A stretch of DNA of 36,094 nt from Fidelibacterota bacterium (GTDB lineage: Bacteria > Pseudomonadota > Alphaproteobacteria > Rhodospirillales > Rhodospirillaceae): positions 1 through 36,094 of the forward strand of contig CANKHC010000009.1 in assembly GCA_947481595.1 (NCBI GenBank). Reading direction: 5' to 3'. The translations under genes were made by a program, and so were the position numbers. Below are positions 1 to 8,474 of this stretch, piece by piece. Every line of letters begins with the position of its first letter. Position 1 is the first letter of the stretch. The notes under the pieces are model-generated. The model was given only the letters and a program-made list of their open reading frames with translations, was not told the DNA's origin and made no database searches.

Positions 1-1121
1 ACGACCGCGTCTCGATCCGCCCGCATGTGCTGGGCAACTTCCGCAACATGCTCGAGGCCAACGCCACTTCGCCGTCGATGCTGCTCTATCTCGACAACTG
101 GGTCAGCACCGCCACCACGCCCAACGAGAACTACGCCCGCGAGATCATGGAGCTGCACACGCTGGGCGGCGATGCCTATCTCGGCACCAAGAATTCCGCC
201 GACGTCATCAAAGGCGCGGACGGCGTGGCGATTGGTTTCACCGACCAGGACATCGTGCAGGCCAGCCGCGCACTTTCGGGCTGGACCATCCAAGGCGGCC
301 AGCGTTCCGGCAACACCGCCCTGCCCTCGACCGGCGAGTTCATCTATGCCTCCGGCCGGCACAACACCAACGCCGGTTCCATCCTGGGCAACAACGTGGT
401 GTCGCTGACCGGCGCCATGCAGCAGGGCCGCAGATTGCTCGACCTGATCGCCGCGCACGATGCGACGGCGAAGTTCATCTGCACCAAGCTGGCCAAGCGC
501 ATCTTCGGCGACACCCCGCCGCAGACCGTCATCGACCGCGCGGTGGCTGCTTGGAAAGCCAACAACACCGCGCCCGATCAAATCACCCAGGTCCTGCGCG
601 CCATCCTGCTCGGCGGCAACGAGATCATGACCGCGCCGGTGACCAAGATCCGCCGTCCGTACGAGCGCATGATCGCTCTGTTCCGCACGACCGATACCAT
701 CGTCAATGCGGCGGCGACGATGACCAGCCTGTTCGATCCGCTGAACGATCATCTTTTCGCCTGGCAGGCGCCGGACGGGCGCCCCGACGACAACGCCTAC
801 TGGCTTGCCACGGGTGCGACGGTCGCCACGTGGAACCTTCTGCTGCAGATTTTCTATTACCCCGAGATCAAGACCTCGCTTGCTGACCAGACGCCGGTTG
901 CCTCGCGCACGACGGCGACAGGTGTGGTTGAATATTGGGTCGAGCGCATGGTGGGGGCCACACTGTCGCCCGCCGCCATGACCGCATTGATCGCCGACCA
1001 GGCGAGCTACAGCGGCGTGCCGAGCCTGATCAGCCGTAATTCATCGACGACAAATATCGAAAGCGCCTACCGCCGCCTGGTGAGCCTGATCGCCACCAGC
1101 GAAGAATTCACGCTGCGATAG
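1..1121 (+). CDS. DUF1800 family protein, 5' end outside window
   Basis: The frame is open from the first base (first complete codon at 3) and ends in TAG at 1119-1121, so the N-terminal part is missing. The visible residues carry hallmarks of the DUF1800 family: IRPHVLGNF at the edge, then NENYAREIMELHTLGG, a stretch ending in FICTKLAKRIFGD, and a C-terminal region with KIRRPYERM and WQAPDGRP. DUF1800 proteins are usually exported and are commonly encoded directly upstream of a DUF1501 protein, as here (14 bp gap). No biochemical role is established to my knowledge. The pair is presumably co-transcribed. Confidence is high for the family and none is claimed for function. Confidence 0.9.
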   Translation, partial: DRVSIRPHVLGNFRNMLEANATSPSMLLYLDNWVSTATTPNENYAREIMELHTLGGDAYLGTKNSADVIKGADGVAIGFTDQDIVQASRALSGWTIQGGQRSGNTALPSTGEFIYASGRHNTNAGSILGNNVVSLTGAMQQGRRLLDLIAAHDATAKFICTKLAKRIFGDTPPQTVIDRAVAAWKANNTAPDQITQVLRAILLGGNEIMTAPVTKIRRPYERMIALFRTTDTIVNAAATMTSLFDPLNDHLFAWQAPDGRPDDNAYWLATGATVATWNLLLQIFYYPEIKTSLADQTPVASRTTATGVVEYWVERMVGATLSPAAMTALIADQASYSGVPSLISRNSSTTNIESAYRRLVSLIATSEEFTLR

Positions 1122-1135
1122 GAAGGGACAAGAAC

Positions 1136-2359
1136 ATGGGACACACCCACCACATCTCCCGCCGCAGCCTGCTGGCCTGTGCCGCTGCCGGACTCACCAC
1201 GGTCGCACCCGGCGTGCGCGTCTCCTTTGCGCAAACCGCGCCGGCCACACCGCGCGACATCCTGGTGGTGCTCTTCCAGCGCGGGGCAGCCGACTGGCTG
1301 CAGATGCTGGCCCCCGCCGGCGATCAGAACTACATCAACGCGCGGCCCTCGCTGCGCGTGCAGACGTCGGGCAATACGCCGGGCCTCGGTGTCGGGACTC
1401 TCGGCGGCACCGACTTCTACCTTCATGCGGCGGCGCCGGAGCTCAAGACGCTTTACGATTCCGGCGACCTCGCCTTCGTGCACGCGGTCGGCATCCACAC
1501 CGTCGACCGCAGCCACTTCATCTGCCAGGACATGATGGAAAAGGGCGGCGCCGACGCCGAAGCCGAGAGCCACTCCGGCTGGCTCGCGCGCCACTTGGCC
1601 TCGGCCGGAGACGGCGGGCAGGAGCTTTCCACCGTCGCCGCCAGCGCCACCAATCCGGTGTCATTGCTGGGCGAAGCATCAGCAGTGGCCATTGCCGATG
1701 CGCAGCAGTTCAACATCAGCGGCGGCAACGCCAACGGCAACGTCATCCGCGCCATCAATTCCGGCGAGAGCGTCTACCAGGCGGTGGCCACGGCGTCGCT
1801 GGACGCGGTCGCCAGCGTGCAGCTCGGCCTGCGCACCATCAACGACACCTCCGGCACGGCGGGCTATACGGCTGGCGCGTTGTCGCAGTCGCTGCGCTCG
1901 GTCGGACGCTTAATCCGCATGAACGTCGGCGTCGATGTGGTCACCGTCGATTACGGCGGCTGGGACATGCACAACGCGCTGGCGGGCGAGTTCAACACCC
2001 GCACCACCGAGTTCAGCCGCGCCATCTCTGCATTCTGGACGGACATGGCCGCTTACCGCGACCGCATCACGCTTATCACCATGACCGAGTTCGGCCGCCG
2101 CCTGCAGGAGAATGCCAGCCAAGGCACCGACCACGGCTCGGCGGCGGGTATGCTGGTCCTGGGCGGCAATGTGAACGGCGGCAAGATTTACGGGAACTGG
2201 CCGGGACTGGCCGCGAGCCAGCTCACCACCGGCGACCTGACGGTGACCACCGACTACCGCCAGGTGCTCGCCGAGATCCTGGTCAAACGCCACCGCGAGA
2301 CCAAACTTGCCGAGGTCTTCCCGACGATTGCCTATAGTCCGTTGGGTATTTTGAGCTAG
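1136..2359 (+). CDS. DUF1501 family protein with Tat signal
   Basis: A 407-residue protein. Residues 7-14 read ISRRSLLA followed by a hydrophobic alanine/glycine stretch to about residue 33, a twin-arginine signal, so the folded protein is likely exported to the periplasm. The mature part has DUF1501 features: DILVVLFQRGAADWLQM near the N-terminus, HTVDRSHFICQDMME in the middle, DYGGWDMHN and TMTEFGRRLQEN with TDHGSA toward the end. The family resembles sulfatase/alkaline-phosphatase-fold proteins, but the reaction is unknown. A strong ribosome site (GGAAGGGA) precedes the ATG. Its TAG stop overlaps the stop of the convergent iron permease gene in a shared CTAG. Confidence 0.9.
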   Translation: MGHTHHISRRSLLACAAAGLTTVAPGVRVSFAQTAPATPRDILVVLFQRGAADWLQMLAPAGDQNYINARPSLRVQTSGNTPGLGVGTLGGTDFYLHAAAPELKTLYDSGDLAFVHAVGIHTVDRSHFICQDMMEKGGADAEAESHSGWLARHLASAGDGGQELSTVAASATNPVSLLGEASAVAIADAQQFNISGGNANGNVIRAINSGESVYQAVATASLDAVASVQLGLRTINDTSGTAGYTAGALSQSLRSVGRLIRMNVGVDVVTVDYGGWDMHNALAGEFNTRTTEFSRAISAFWTDMAAYRDRITLITMTEFGRRLQENASQGTDHGSAAGMLVLGGNVNGGKIYGNWPGLAASQLTTGDLTVTTDYRQVLAEILVKRHRETKLAEVFPTIAYSPLGILS

Positions 2360-4341
2360 CTTGCCGCGGGGGCGGCGGTGCCGCGCGTGTTCCAGAGATA
2401 GCCGGCGATGGCGATCACCAGCACGACGGCTTGCGCGACCAGCGGCAGCAGTGACGGATAGACGCCGAGGATTTCAATGCGCGGGCCGTCGACGGCAATC
2501 GCCGGCACCCAGCCCGCTTCCTGTAGGGCTGCCACACCCTTGCCGGCCAGGACCACAGCCAGCACGGCGATCAGGAGAGAACTCCAGCCGAAGAACTGGC
2601 CGATGGGCAGGCGCTTACTCGTGCGCAGCATGATGGCCGCGATGACGGAGAGCGCGGCCACCCCGGCGACCAGTCCAGCGAGGATCGCGCCGCCGTTCCC
2701 GCGCGTCCACAGCGCGATGTAGAACAGGATGGTCTCGAAGACTTCGCGGTAGACCGCGACGAAGGCGAGCAGGAAGAGAAGGAAGGCCGATTTCTTGGTC
2801 AGCGCAGATGACAGCTTTTCGCGGATATAAATCTGCCAACGTCCGGCCAGGCTTTTCTGGTGCATCCAGATGCCCACGGCCAGCAGGATGACGGCGGCAA
2901 ACAGCGCCGAGAAGCCTTCGGTGAGTTCGCGGTTGGCACCCGATATATCGAAGGCATAAGCCGCCACGGCCCAGGTCGCGAGACCGGCAAGCAGGGCGCC
3001 GATCCAGCCCATGTGCACATAGGGCAGCACATCGCGGCGGTCGACTTTGGTCAGGAAACTGATCATGGCGATCACGACCAGCAGCGCTTCGACGCCTTCG
3101 CGCAGCAGGATGGTGAAGGCGCCGAGGAACGTCGCGGTCGCATCCTGTTCCGCCGACAGCGCCGCTTCGGCGTTGTCGAACATGGTATTGATCGCCTTGG
3201 CTTGGGCTTCGAGCGCACTCGGCGGAACCTGTGCCGCGATGCTGGAGCGGAATTCGATCATCGCTGTCTCGACCCGGCCAAGCAGATCGGCGTCGCGCGT
3301 GCGCAAGGCCGCTTCGGAAGGCTCGAAGCCGTCGAGATAAGACGACAGGGCCAGCGTGGTTGCGCGGCGGCCGTCGCCGGATTGATAGGCCTTCACGCTC
3401 TCGGCGAGTTGGCTGCGGGCGAGGGCGAGGCTGGCGGCATTGGCGTTCTGTCCGACGACGTCGGGAGTGGCGCGCAGGTAGGCCATCACCGGGCGCGCTT
3501 TGTCGGCGCCGATTTCGGCGGCGAGCCCTGATTCAATCGTGCGGACCAGGCTTTCGAGATTGGGGAAACGCCCACGCACGGCGGCGTCGGCTTTCCACAG
3601 GGCTTCGCCCGCCGTGCGGATCTCAGGCGTGGCCGACCATGTCGAGGCGAAGAACGCCACATCCCAGCGCTGCTCGGGCGAGAGCTCGGGATCGAAGCTC
3701 GCCATGGGCGTGCCAGCCAAGCCTTGGCTGACGACTTCATACAGCGAGAACAAGCTGCGCTCGCGGGCGCGCTCGTGGTCAACGAAGGCGATCGGCGGAG
3801 GATCAAGCTGGGGTGCGGCTGGTCCATCGCCGGCGCCGGTCAAGCCGTGACAGGCGGCGCACTTGTCGGCGTAAATCTGCGCGCCGCGCGCGAGGTTGGG
3901 CGCGGCAGCCGGCGCCATCGGCACGGGATAGGCGGCCAGCAGCGCATCGGCGAGCGCATGGGCAATGTCGGCGACCGCCGTGGGTTGGGCCATGCCGGCG
4001 ACCGCTGCCTGCAGCTGCGTCGCCGAGGCCACCAGTGTGGCTTGACCACCCTGCGCCGGCAATTGCGCAAGACGCGCGAGCGCGGTGTTCGCGAACTCCT
4101 TCATCTCGGTGAATTCGGCGTCGCTGATCACCGCGCCGTCTTTGACCGCGCCGGTATAGTCGACGGCGATGTAGTCGAGCAGTTTCCAAATCTGGCGGAC
4201 TTCGGCGTTGACCGTTTCCGGTGCAACGGCGGCAGCGGGCGCAGGCTCGGCAGCCTGCGCGAATCCGACCGGCACGCCTGCAAGTGACAGCGCGACGATC
4301 GCCAACTTCAGAAATTCACGTGCCACGGAAAACAGGCCCAA
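2356..4341 (-). CDS. Cytochrome c / FTR1 family iron permease fusion
   Basis: A 661-residue membrane protein in three parts. A signal peptide (about 1-30, ending AQAAEP) leads into a periplasmic region with one c-type heme site, CAACH at 161-165. A helical segment follows (about 300-400, including YLDGFEPSEAALR, typical of the region before FTR1). The FTR1 permease domain (about 405-655) has multiple membrane helices and RExxE iron-binding motifs at 414-418 (REGVE) and 532-536 (REVFE), with a third, RELTE, at 471-475. FTR1 proteins import iron coupled to its oxidation, so the fused heme domain probably handles electrons for that step (inference). The first codon used is TTG at 4341; GTG at 4326 is an alternative and neither has an ideal ribosome site. 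The fusion architecture is known from other bacteria. Confidence 0.9.
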   Translation of the reverse strand: MGLFSVAREFLKLAIVALSLAGVPVGFAQAAEPAPAAAVAPETVNAEVRQIWKLLDYIAVDYTGAVKDGAVISDAEFTEMKEFANTALARLAQLPAQGGQATLVASATQLQAAVAGMAQPTAVADIAHALADALLAAYPVPMAPAAAPNLARGAQIYADKCAACHGLTGAGDGPAAPQLDPPPIAFVDHERARERSLFSLYEVVSQGLAGTPMASFDPELSPEQRWDVAFFASTWSATPEIRTAGEALWKADAAVRGRFPNLESLVRTIESGLAAEIGADKARPVMAYLRATPDVVGQNANAASLALARSQLAESVKAYQSGDGRRATTLALSSYLDGFEPSEAALRTRDADLLGRVETAMIEFRSSIAAQVPPSALEAQAKAINTMFDNAEAALSAEQDATATFLGAFTILLREGVEALLVVIAMISFLTKVDRRDVLPYVHMGWIGALLAGLATWAVAAYAFDISGANRELTEGFSALFAAVILLAVGIWMHQKSLAGRWQIYIREKLSSALTKKSAFLLFLLAFVAVYREVFETILFYIALWTRGNGGAILAGLVAGVAALSVIAAIMLRTSKRLPIGQFFGWSSLLIAVLAVVLAGKGVAALQEAGWVPAIAVDGPRIEILGVYPSLLPLVAQAVVLVIAIAGYLWNTRGTAAPAAS

Positions 4342-4369
4342 TCCTCACAGGGAAGAGTGAGCCTGTGTA

Positions 4370-4392
4370 TTGCAATTAATAATGGGTCGCAA
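4370..4392. promoter_or_regulatory. Imperfect dyad upstream of the iron permease
   Basis: TTGCAA and TCGCAA arms (5 of 6 complementary) flank an AT-rich 11-base centre, in the only AT-rich part of the region upstream of the FTR1 gene. The position and TTGCAA-type arms suit an iron-responsive regulator site (Fur/Mur-like), but I cannot match it to a consensus with confidence. It may be coincidental. Confidence 0.25.
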
Positions 4393-4487
4393 GTTAAAAG
4401 GCGCCGGTTTTCTTTGCGCGTGAGCCGAGCTTAGAAAAGCGGAGCGCCACGGAGGGGTGCGTTAGCGGCCCGCGTGGGCACGGCAAC

Positions 4488-4514
4488 GCGCCTGACGCCA
4501 AAGACGTCAGGCGC
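4488..4514 (-). terminator. Stem-loop downstream of the small secreted protein gene
   Basis: A perfect 10-bp inverted repeat, GCGCCTGACG / CGTCAGGCGC, has a 7-base loop. It begins 21 bases after the stop of the minus-strand gene 4536-4949. There is no uridine run on either strand, so it could act as a weak terminator or an mRNA 3'-end protector. Confidence 0.55.
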
Positions 4515-4535
4515 TTGCTTGCGACGAACCGAGTC

Positions 4536-4949
4536 CTAGCCGAGCGGCTGCGCGCTGGTGGGCTTGCAGATCTGGTCCCACGTCATCACTTCATCGCCCT
4601 GCTGGCGCACCTGCTTGAGCGACATCTTGGCGCGGTCGAGACTGCCCTGCCACTGCTCTTCCTGCGCGGCGAGGTTCTTCGTCGGGTTGCCCCAGGCGAT
4701 GGCCTTGGGGTCATAGGAGCTGGTGGGAATGATGTAGAGCTGCTTGCGTTGCGCCGAATAGCGATACAGCGCGCGCGTCTCGTCGTTGTAGGCGTAGACG
4801 TCGGTCGCGGTGGCCTTGGTGCTGTCTTTGCCTTTCGTCGTGACGATCGAACCTTCGCAGGAGATCCAGACGTCGGCGGCCATCGCCGGCCCCGCGGCGA
4901 ACGCCAGCCCCAAGCAAAGCAAGCCGGAATAACGGTTGAAGATCTTCAT
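4536..4949 (-). CDS. Small secreted protein of unknown function
   Basis: A 137-residue protein that I do not recognise. It starts with a clear Sec signal peptide (about residues 1-24, ending AGPAMAA), so it is periplasmic or secreted. The mature part begins DVWISCEGSIVTT and contains only two cysteines, one near each end (ISC and QIC), which could form a disulfide. The rest is polar, with YRYSAQRKQLYII in the middle and a charged helix-like C-terminal third. A strong ribosome site (GGAGG) lies 9 bases before the ATG. It is monocistronic, followed by a stem-loop. No function is proposed. Confidence 0.7.
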   Translation of the reverse strand: MKIFNRYSGLLCLGLAFAAGPAMAADVWISCEGSIVTTKGKDSTKATATDVYAYNDETRALYRYSAQRKQLYIIPTSSYDPKAIAWGNPTKNLAAQEEQWQGSLDRAKMSLKQVRQQGDEVMTWDQICKPTSAQPLG

Positions 4950-5197
4950 GGCTGCATCCTCCTTCGTCTTAGGCCATAAAACGGAGCTAAGGATTTAACC
5001 GGTGACCCACTGATTTCAAGCGAAAACTTGCAACCTTGTCGCAGATATCTGTTACGTCCACGGGGGGCTTCCGCGTCCCCCGGGTTGCCGCAGCGCACAC
5101 AACAAATGCCTGAAATACGGCCTCAAAATGCAGCGCCCGCAGGACGGTGGTACTGTGGCCATCCCTGCGTCAGATGGCGGCGGTTTGAACAACCCTT

Positions 5198-6286
5198 ATG
5201 AGTGACGGCGTTCCTCCATCGTCCGGAGCGGTCCCCAGCGCCGATGCCTTTTATTTGCCCGCGGATTCCTGCCGCCAGGCGCGCCTGTGGATGCCTTGGC
5301 CGTCCGGTCCCCTGCGTGAGGCCGTCGCCACGGTCGTGCGCGCGGCCGCAGCTTTCGAGCCGGTGGCTCTGCTCACCGCCGCGGGCGACGATGCCCGAGC
5401 GCGGCGAACCTTCGGCAGCGACATCGTCGATGCTCTGCCGCTGGCGCCGCGCTCGCTGCGCCTGCGCGACATCGGGCCCTCGTTCCTGGTCGACGGCAAA
5501 GGCGGTTCGGCGGCGGTGGACTGGCGCTTCGACGGCTGGGGCAAACGCGGCGACAGTGGCGACGCGGGGCTCGCCCACGCCCTGCTCGGTGCGGCCGAAG
5601 TGCGCCGCTTCCGTGCACCGCTCACGCTAGAGGGCAGCGCCATTGCCGCCGATGGGCGCGGCACGGTGCTCGCTCTCGCGGCGGCGGCCTTCGATCCGGC
5701 GCGCAATCCCGGCCTGGCACCGCTCGACGCCTTCGCCATCCTCAAGGGTTGGGTTGGTGCCGCGCGTGTGATCTGGATCGCGGCAGCCCATCCCGCCGAC
5801 ACGCTGCTCTCTGATCTGCGCGCGTTGGCGTCGTTCATCGCACCAGGCTTGGTTGCCGTCACCGACAGCGGCGCACCCACCTTCGCTGCGGTGGCCGATC
5901 AGCTCACACGCAGCCGCGACGGGCGCGGCCGCCCGCTCGAACTTCTGCGCCTGCCCGCACCGCCCGAGGACGCAGGGCTTGCCTCCTACAGCAACTTTCT
6001 GCCGCTCAACGGCGGACTGCTGGTGCCGGCATTTGATGCGGCCAGCGACGCGCGCGCTGCTGACATGCTCGCTGAACATTTTCCTGAGCGTAGCGTGCAG
6101 CTTGTGCCCGCGCGCGAACTTGCACTGGCCGGCGTGACGCTCACCAGTCTCGCGTTGCCACATCCTGCGCGCCTGCTAGAGCGTGACCGCGCCACGGTGC
6201 TGCCGCGTTCCGCGTGGTCACAGCCAACACCCGACGTCGAGGGTTTGCTGCAGCACTACATCGATCTCGCGGAACGGGAACGGTGA
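5198..6286 (+). CDS. Agmatine-deiminase-like protein lacking catalytic residues
   Basis: A 362-residue protein of the agmatine deiminase / Porphyromonas-type peptidyl-arginine deiminase family by scaffold: RLWMPWPSG (29-37), LRDIGPSFLV (89-98), VDWRFDGWG (107-115), LEGSAIAADGRGT (144-156), RNP (169-171), FIAPG (213-217), SYSNFLPLNGG (263-273) and AREL with LAG (305-312). Active agmatine deiminases have a catalytic Cys in a GGNIHCITQQ-like motif and a His in a DGHxD-like motif. Here the first motif reads AGVTLTSLAL, with Ser317 at the Cys position, and the second region is DTLLSDLRALASF, with no His. It is therefore probably not a deiminase and may be a binding or structural protein (inference). 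The stop abuts the stop of the convergent PotF-like gene. A 6-bp GC hairpin (5061-5082) lies in the upstream gap. Confidence 0.75.
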   Translation: MSDGVPPSSGAVPSADAFYLPADSCRQARLWMPWPSGPLREAVATVVRAAAAFEPVALLTAAGDDARARRTFGSDIVDALPLAPRSLRLRDIGPSFLVDGKGGSAAVDWRFDGWGKRGDSGDAGLAHALLGAAEVRRFRAPLTLEGSAIAADGRGTVLALAAAAFDPARNPGLAPLDAFAILKGWVGAARVIWIAAAHPADTLLSDLRALASFIAPGLVAVTDSGAPTFAAVADQLTRSRDGRGRPLELLRLPAPPEDAGLASYSNFLPLNGGLLVPAFDAASDARAADMLAEHFPERSVQLVPARELALAGVTLTSLALPHPARLLERDRATVLPRSAWSQPTPDVEGLLQHYIDLAERER

Positions 6287-7537
6287 TTATTTCGCAGCAG
6301 GGGCAGCCGGCTCGGCGGGCGCCGTGGCTGGCGTGTTGATCAGCTGCCAGAAGCGATTGCGCAGCGCCGTGGTGGTCGGCGCAGGGGCCACTTCATCGGT
6401 CGCCTGCGCAGCGGCCAAGTCGGGCATCAGCCCCGCGTCGGATTTGATTTCCGGTTTGATGTAGAGCGCAGCCCCTTGCACCGTGTTGGCAAATCCTCTG
6501 GCATTGGTCAGACGCGCGGCGACTTCGGGGCGGAGAAGATAATCAACAAAGCGGACGCCGTTGGCGGTGTTGGCGGCAACACGCGGCACGCCAAGCAGCG
6601 TGTATTGCACCACGGTGCCTTCCTTTGGCAGCACATAGCGGATGTCGGAGGCCAAGCCCGCTGCGCGCGCCTTGGCACGCGCCTGATAAACGTCGCCCGA
6701 GGTCGCGAGCGCCATGCAGACCTGGCCCGCAGCGAGATTGTCGACGACGTCGTTGGTGGAGAACGTCTTGACCGAGGACTTGATGCCTTCCCAGAGCCGC
6801 GCGGCCGCGTCGGTGTCTTCGACCTTGGGGGAATCCGCCGGAAGCTTGAGATAGGTCAACGCGACCGGGAACGCCGCGGTCGGGCTGTCGATGACCTGGA
6901 TGCCGCAGTCTTTGAGCTTGGCGGCGTTGGCCGGATCGAACAGCGCCGCCCAGCTGTCGAGCGCGGCGTCGGTGCCCAAGCGCTCAGCGATCTTGGCGGC
7001 GTCATAGCCGAGGCCGACGGTGCCCCACAAGAGCGGCAGCGCATGCGCGTTGCCGGCGTCATAGACGCTCGCGCGCGCCGTCAGCGCCGGATCGACGTTG
7101 CGCGCATTGACGAGATCGCTGGAGTCGAAAGGCCTGAGCAGGTCGCGGTCGACCAAGGCCTTCAGCCCGATGCCCGAAACCAGCACCACGTCCTGGGTGA
7201 TATCGCCCCCGTCCGCCAAGGCCAGGAGTTGTTCCGGCGTGTCGTAGCCGTCGACGATCACCTTGATGCCGGTATCGGAGGCGAAGCCCGAGAGCACATC
7301 CGCGTCGATAGCATTGCGCCAGGCGAGCAAGCGCATCTGGTTGCCGGGCGCGGGTGCGGCCGCAACCGGCGCAGGCGTGGCCGCGGTGGGCGGCGACAGG
7401 ATGTCGGGGGCCGGCGCCATCGCCAGGAAGGCCGCCCAGCCGGCGATCAGGACCAGGCTGAGGATCAAGGCCAGCGTCCAGCTGCGCAGGCGCCGCCGGG
7501 GCTTGTAACTGATGGGAGGTTTCTCGCGCTCGCTCAT
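6287..7537 (-). CDS. Membrane-anchored PotF/PotD-like substrate-binding protein
   Basis: A 416-residue protein. A basic N-terminus (RRRLR) is followed by one membrane helix (about 19-40) and an Ala/Pro linker (about 41-65). The rest aligns along its length with polyamine-binding proteins of the PotF type: WRNAIDADVLSGF, SDTGIKVIVDGYDT, LLWGTVGLGYDAAKI, LKDCGIQVIDSP, GDVYQARAKA, VLPKEG and VDYLLRPEVAARL. The Trp at 73 is kept, but the Ser-Asp-Tyr after it in PotF is Arg-Asn-Ala; the Glu pair after the DxP motif is Thr-Ala (220-221); and the Asp in the PotF FFD segment is Thr313. Ligand specificity has therefore probably changed. No permease or ATPase genes are nearby. ATG at 7537 was chosen because the family-like sequence and anchor follow it. 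Confidence 0.82.
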   Translation of the reverse strand: MSEREKPPISYKPRRRLRSWTLALILSLVLIAGWAAFLAMAPAPDILSPPTAATPAPVAAAPAPGNQMRLLAWRNAIDADVLSGFASDTGIKVIVDGYDTPEQLLALADGGDITQDVVLVSGIGLKALVDRDLLRPFDSSDLVNARNVDPALTARASVYDAGNAHALPLLWGTVGLGYDAAKIAERLGTDAALDSWAALFDPANAAKLKDCGIQVIDSPTAAFPVALTYLKLPADSPKVEDTDAAARLWEGIKSSVKTFSTNDVVDNLAAGQVCMALATSGDVYQARAKARAAGLASDIRYVLPKEGTVVQYTLLGVPRVAANTANGVRFVDYLLRPEVAARLTNARGFANTVQGAALYIKPEIKSDAGLMPDLAAAQATDEVAPAPTTTALRNRFWQLINTPATAPAEPAAPAAK

Positions 7538-7692
7538 GGCCGGGTTTTTCCCGTTTTTACCGAGAGGCTGCAAGGTCAAACGAGCGAAACATTGAAATGT
7601 GCCGTCCCGGGAAGGGGTTCGCGGCCCTTGTCGGAGGGGCCCCTGCCCGTTACCTAAGGACAACACCTGTCACACATGTTTCTGGCGTGAGA

Positions 7693-8463
7693 ATGGCCCT
7701 GACCACCGACGTCACCACCAAGACCGCCTTGATCACCGGCGCCGGCCGGCGCATCGGCCGCGCCTTGGCCGAGGACTTGGGGGCTGCCGGGTGGCGTGTG
7801 GCCGTGCACTACCATCATTCGCGCGAGGAAGCCGACGAGGTCGTCGCCGCGGTGAAAGCCGCCGGCGGCAGCGGAGCGGCCGTGCAGGCCGATCTCGGTG
7901 ATGCCGCCTCCGTGGCGGGGCTTGTGCCGGCGGCCGTCGCGGCCTTGGGTCCGCTCGGCCTCTTGGTCAACAATGCTTCGATCTTCGAACGTGACGACAT
8001 CGCCAGCGCCACCTTGGCGTCATGGGATTCTCACATCGCCATCAATTTGCGCGCGCCGTTTTTTCTGAGCCAGGCTTTCGCAGCACAGGTGGATGCAAAG
8101 GCGCGCGCGCTGATCGTCAATGTCATCGATCAAAAGGTCTGGAACCTGACGCCCCACTTCGCCTCCTACACCGTGAGCAAGGCGGGCCTTTGGACGCTGA
8201 CTCAGACACTTGCCATGGCGCTGGCGCCGCGCATCCGCGTCAATGCCATTGGGCCTGGACCGACGCTGCCCAGTCCCTATCAAACGGAAGAGCAATTCGC
8301 GACGCAGTGCAAAAGCATGCCGCTGGGGCATGGCACGAAGCCCGCTGAAATCTGCGGCGCTTTGCGTTTCCTGCTTGCGGCGCCGGCTATGACGGGGCAA
8401 ATGATCGCCCTCGATGGCGGCGAGCATTTGAACTGGAAGCGCGCCGGTCAGGTGAGCGAATAA
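7693..8463 (+). CDS. SDR oxidoreductase, probable pteridine reductase (FolM/PTR1-like)
   Basis: A 256-residue NAD(P)-dependent short-chain dehydrogenase. Residues near the N-terminus read TALITGAGRRIGRALAE. The TGxxxRIG form of the nucleotide motif is typical of pteridine reductases and FolM (dihydromonapterin reductase) rather than of general SDRs. LLVNNASIFERDD, the catalytic YTVSK (Tyr-x3-Lys) and IRVNAIGPGPTLPS follow. The gene ends 11 bp before folB with the ribosome site of folB at its stop (TAAGGAG), so the two are co-expressed and a role in tetrahydropterin or folate reduction is likely (inference). ATG at 7693 was preferred over upstream in-frame codons because the family begins just before the nucleotide motif. 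Confidence 0.8.
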   Translation: MALTTDVTTKTALITGAGRRIGRALAEDLGAAGWRVAVHYHHSREEADEVVAAVKAAGGSGAAVQADLGDAASVAGLVPAAVAALGPLGLLVNNASIFERDDIASATLASWDSHIAINLRAPFFLSQAFAAQVDAKARALIVNVIDQKVWNLTPHFASYTVSKAGLWTLTQTLAMALAPRIRVNAIGPGPTLPSPYQTEEQFATQCKSMPLGHGTKPAEICGALRFLLAAPAMTGQMIALDGGEHLNWKRAGQVSE

Positions 8464-8474
8464 GGAGTCCCGCG

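Noticed and set aside
6476-7657. 393-codon plus-strand open frame opposite the PotF-like gene
   Set aside because: Its translation is rich in Arg, Gly and His with no motif, while the minus-strand product aligns to PotF along its length. It is a GC-rich shadow frame.
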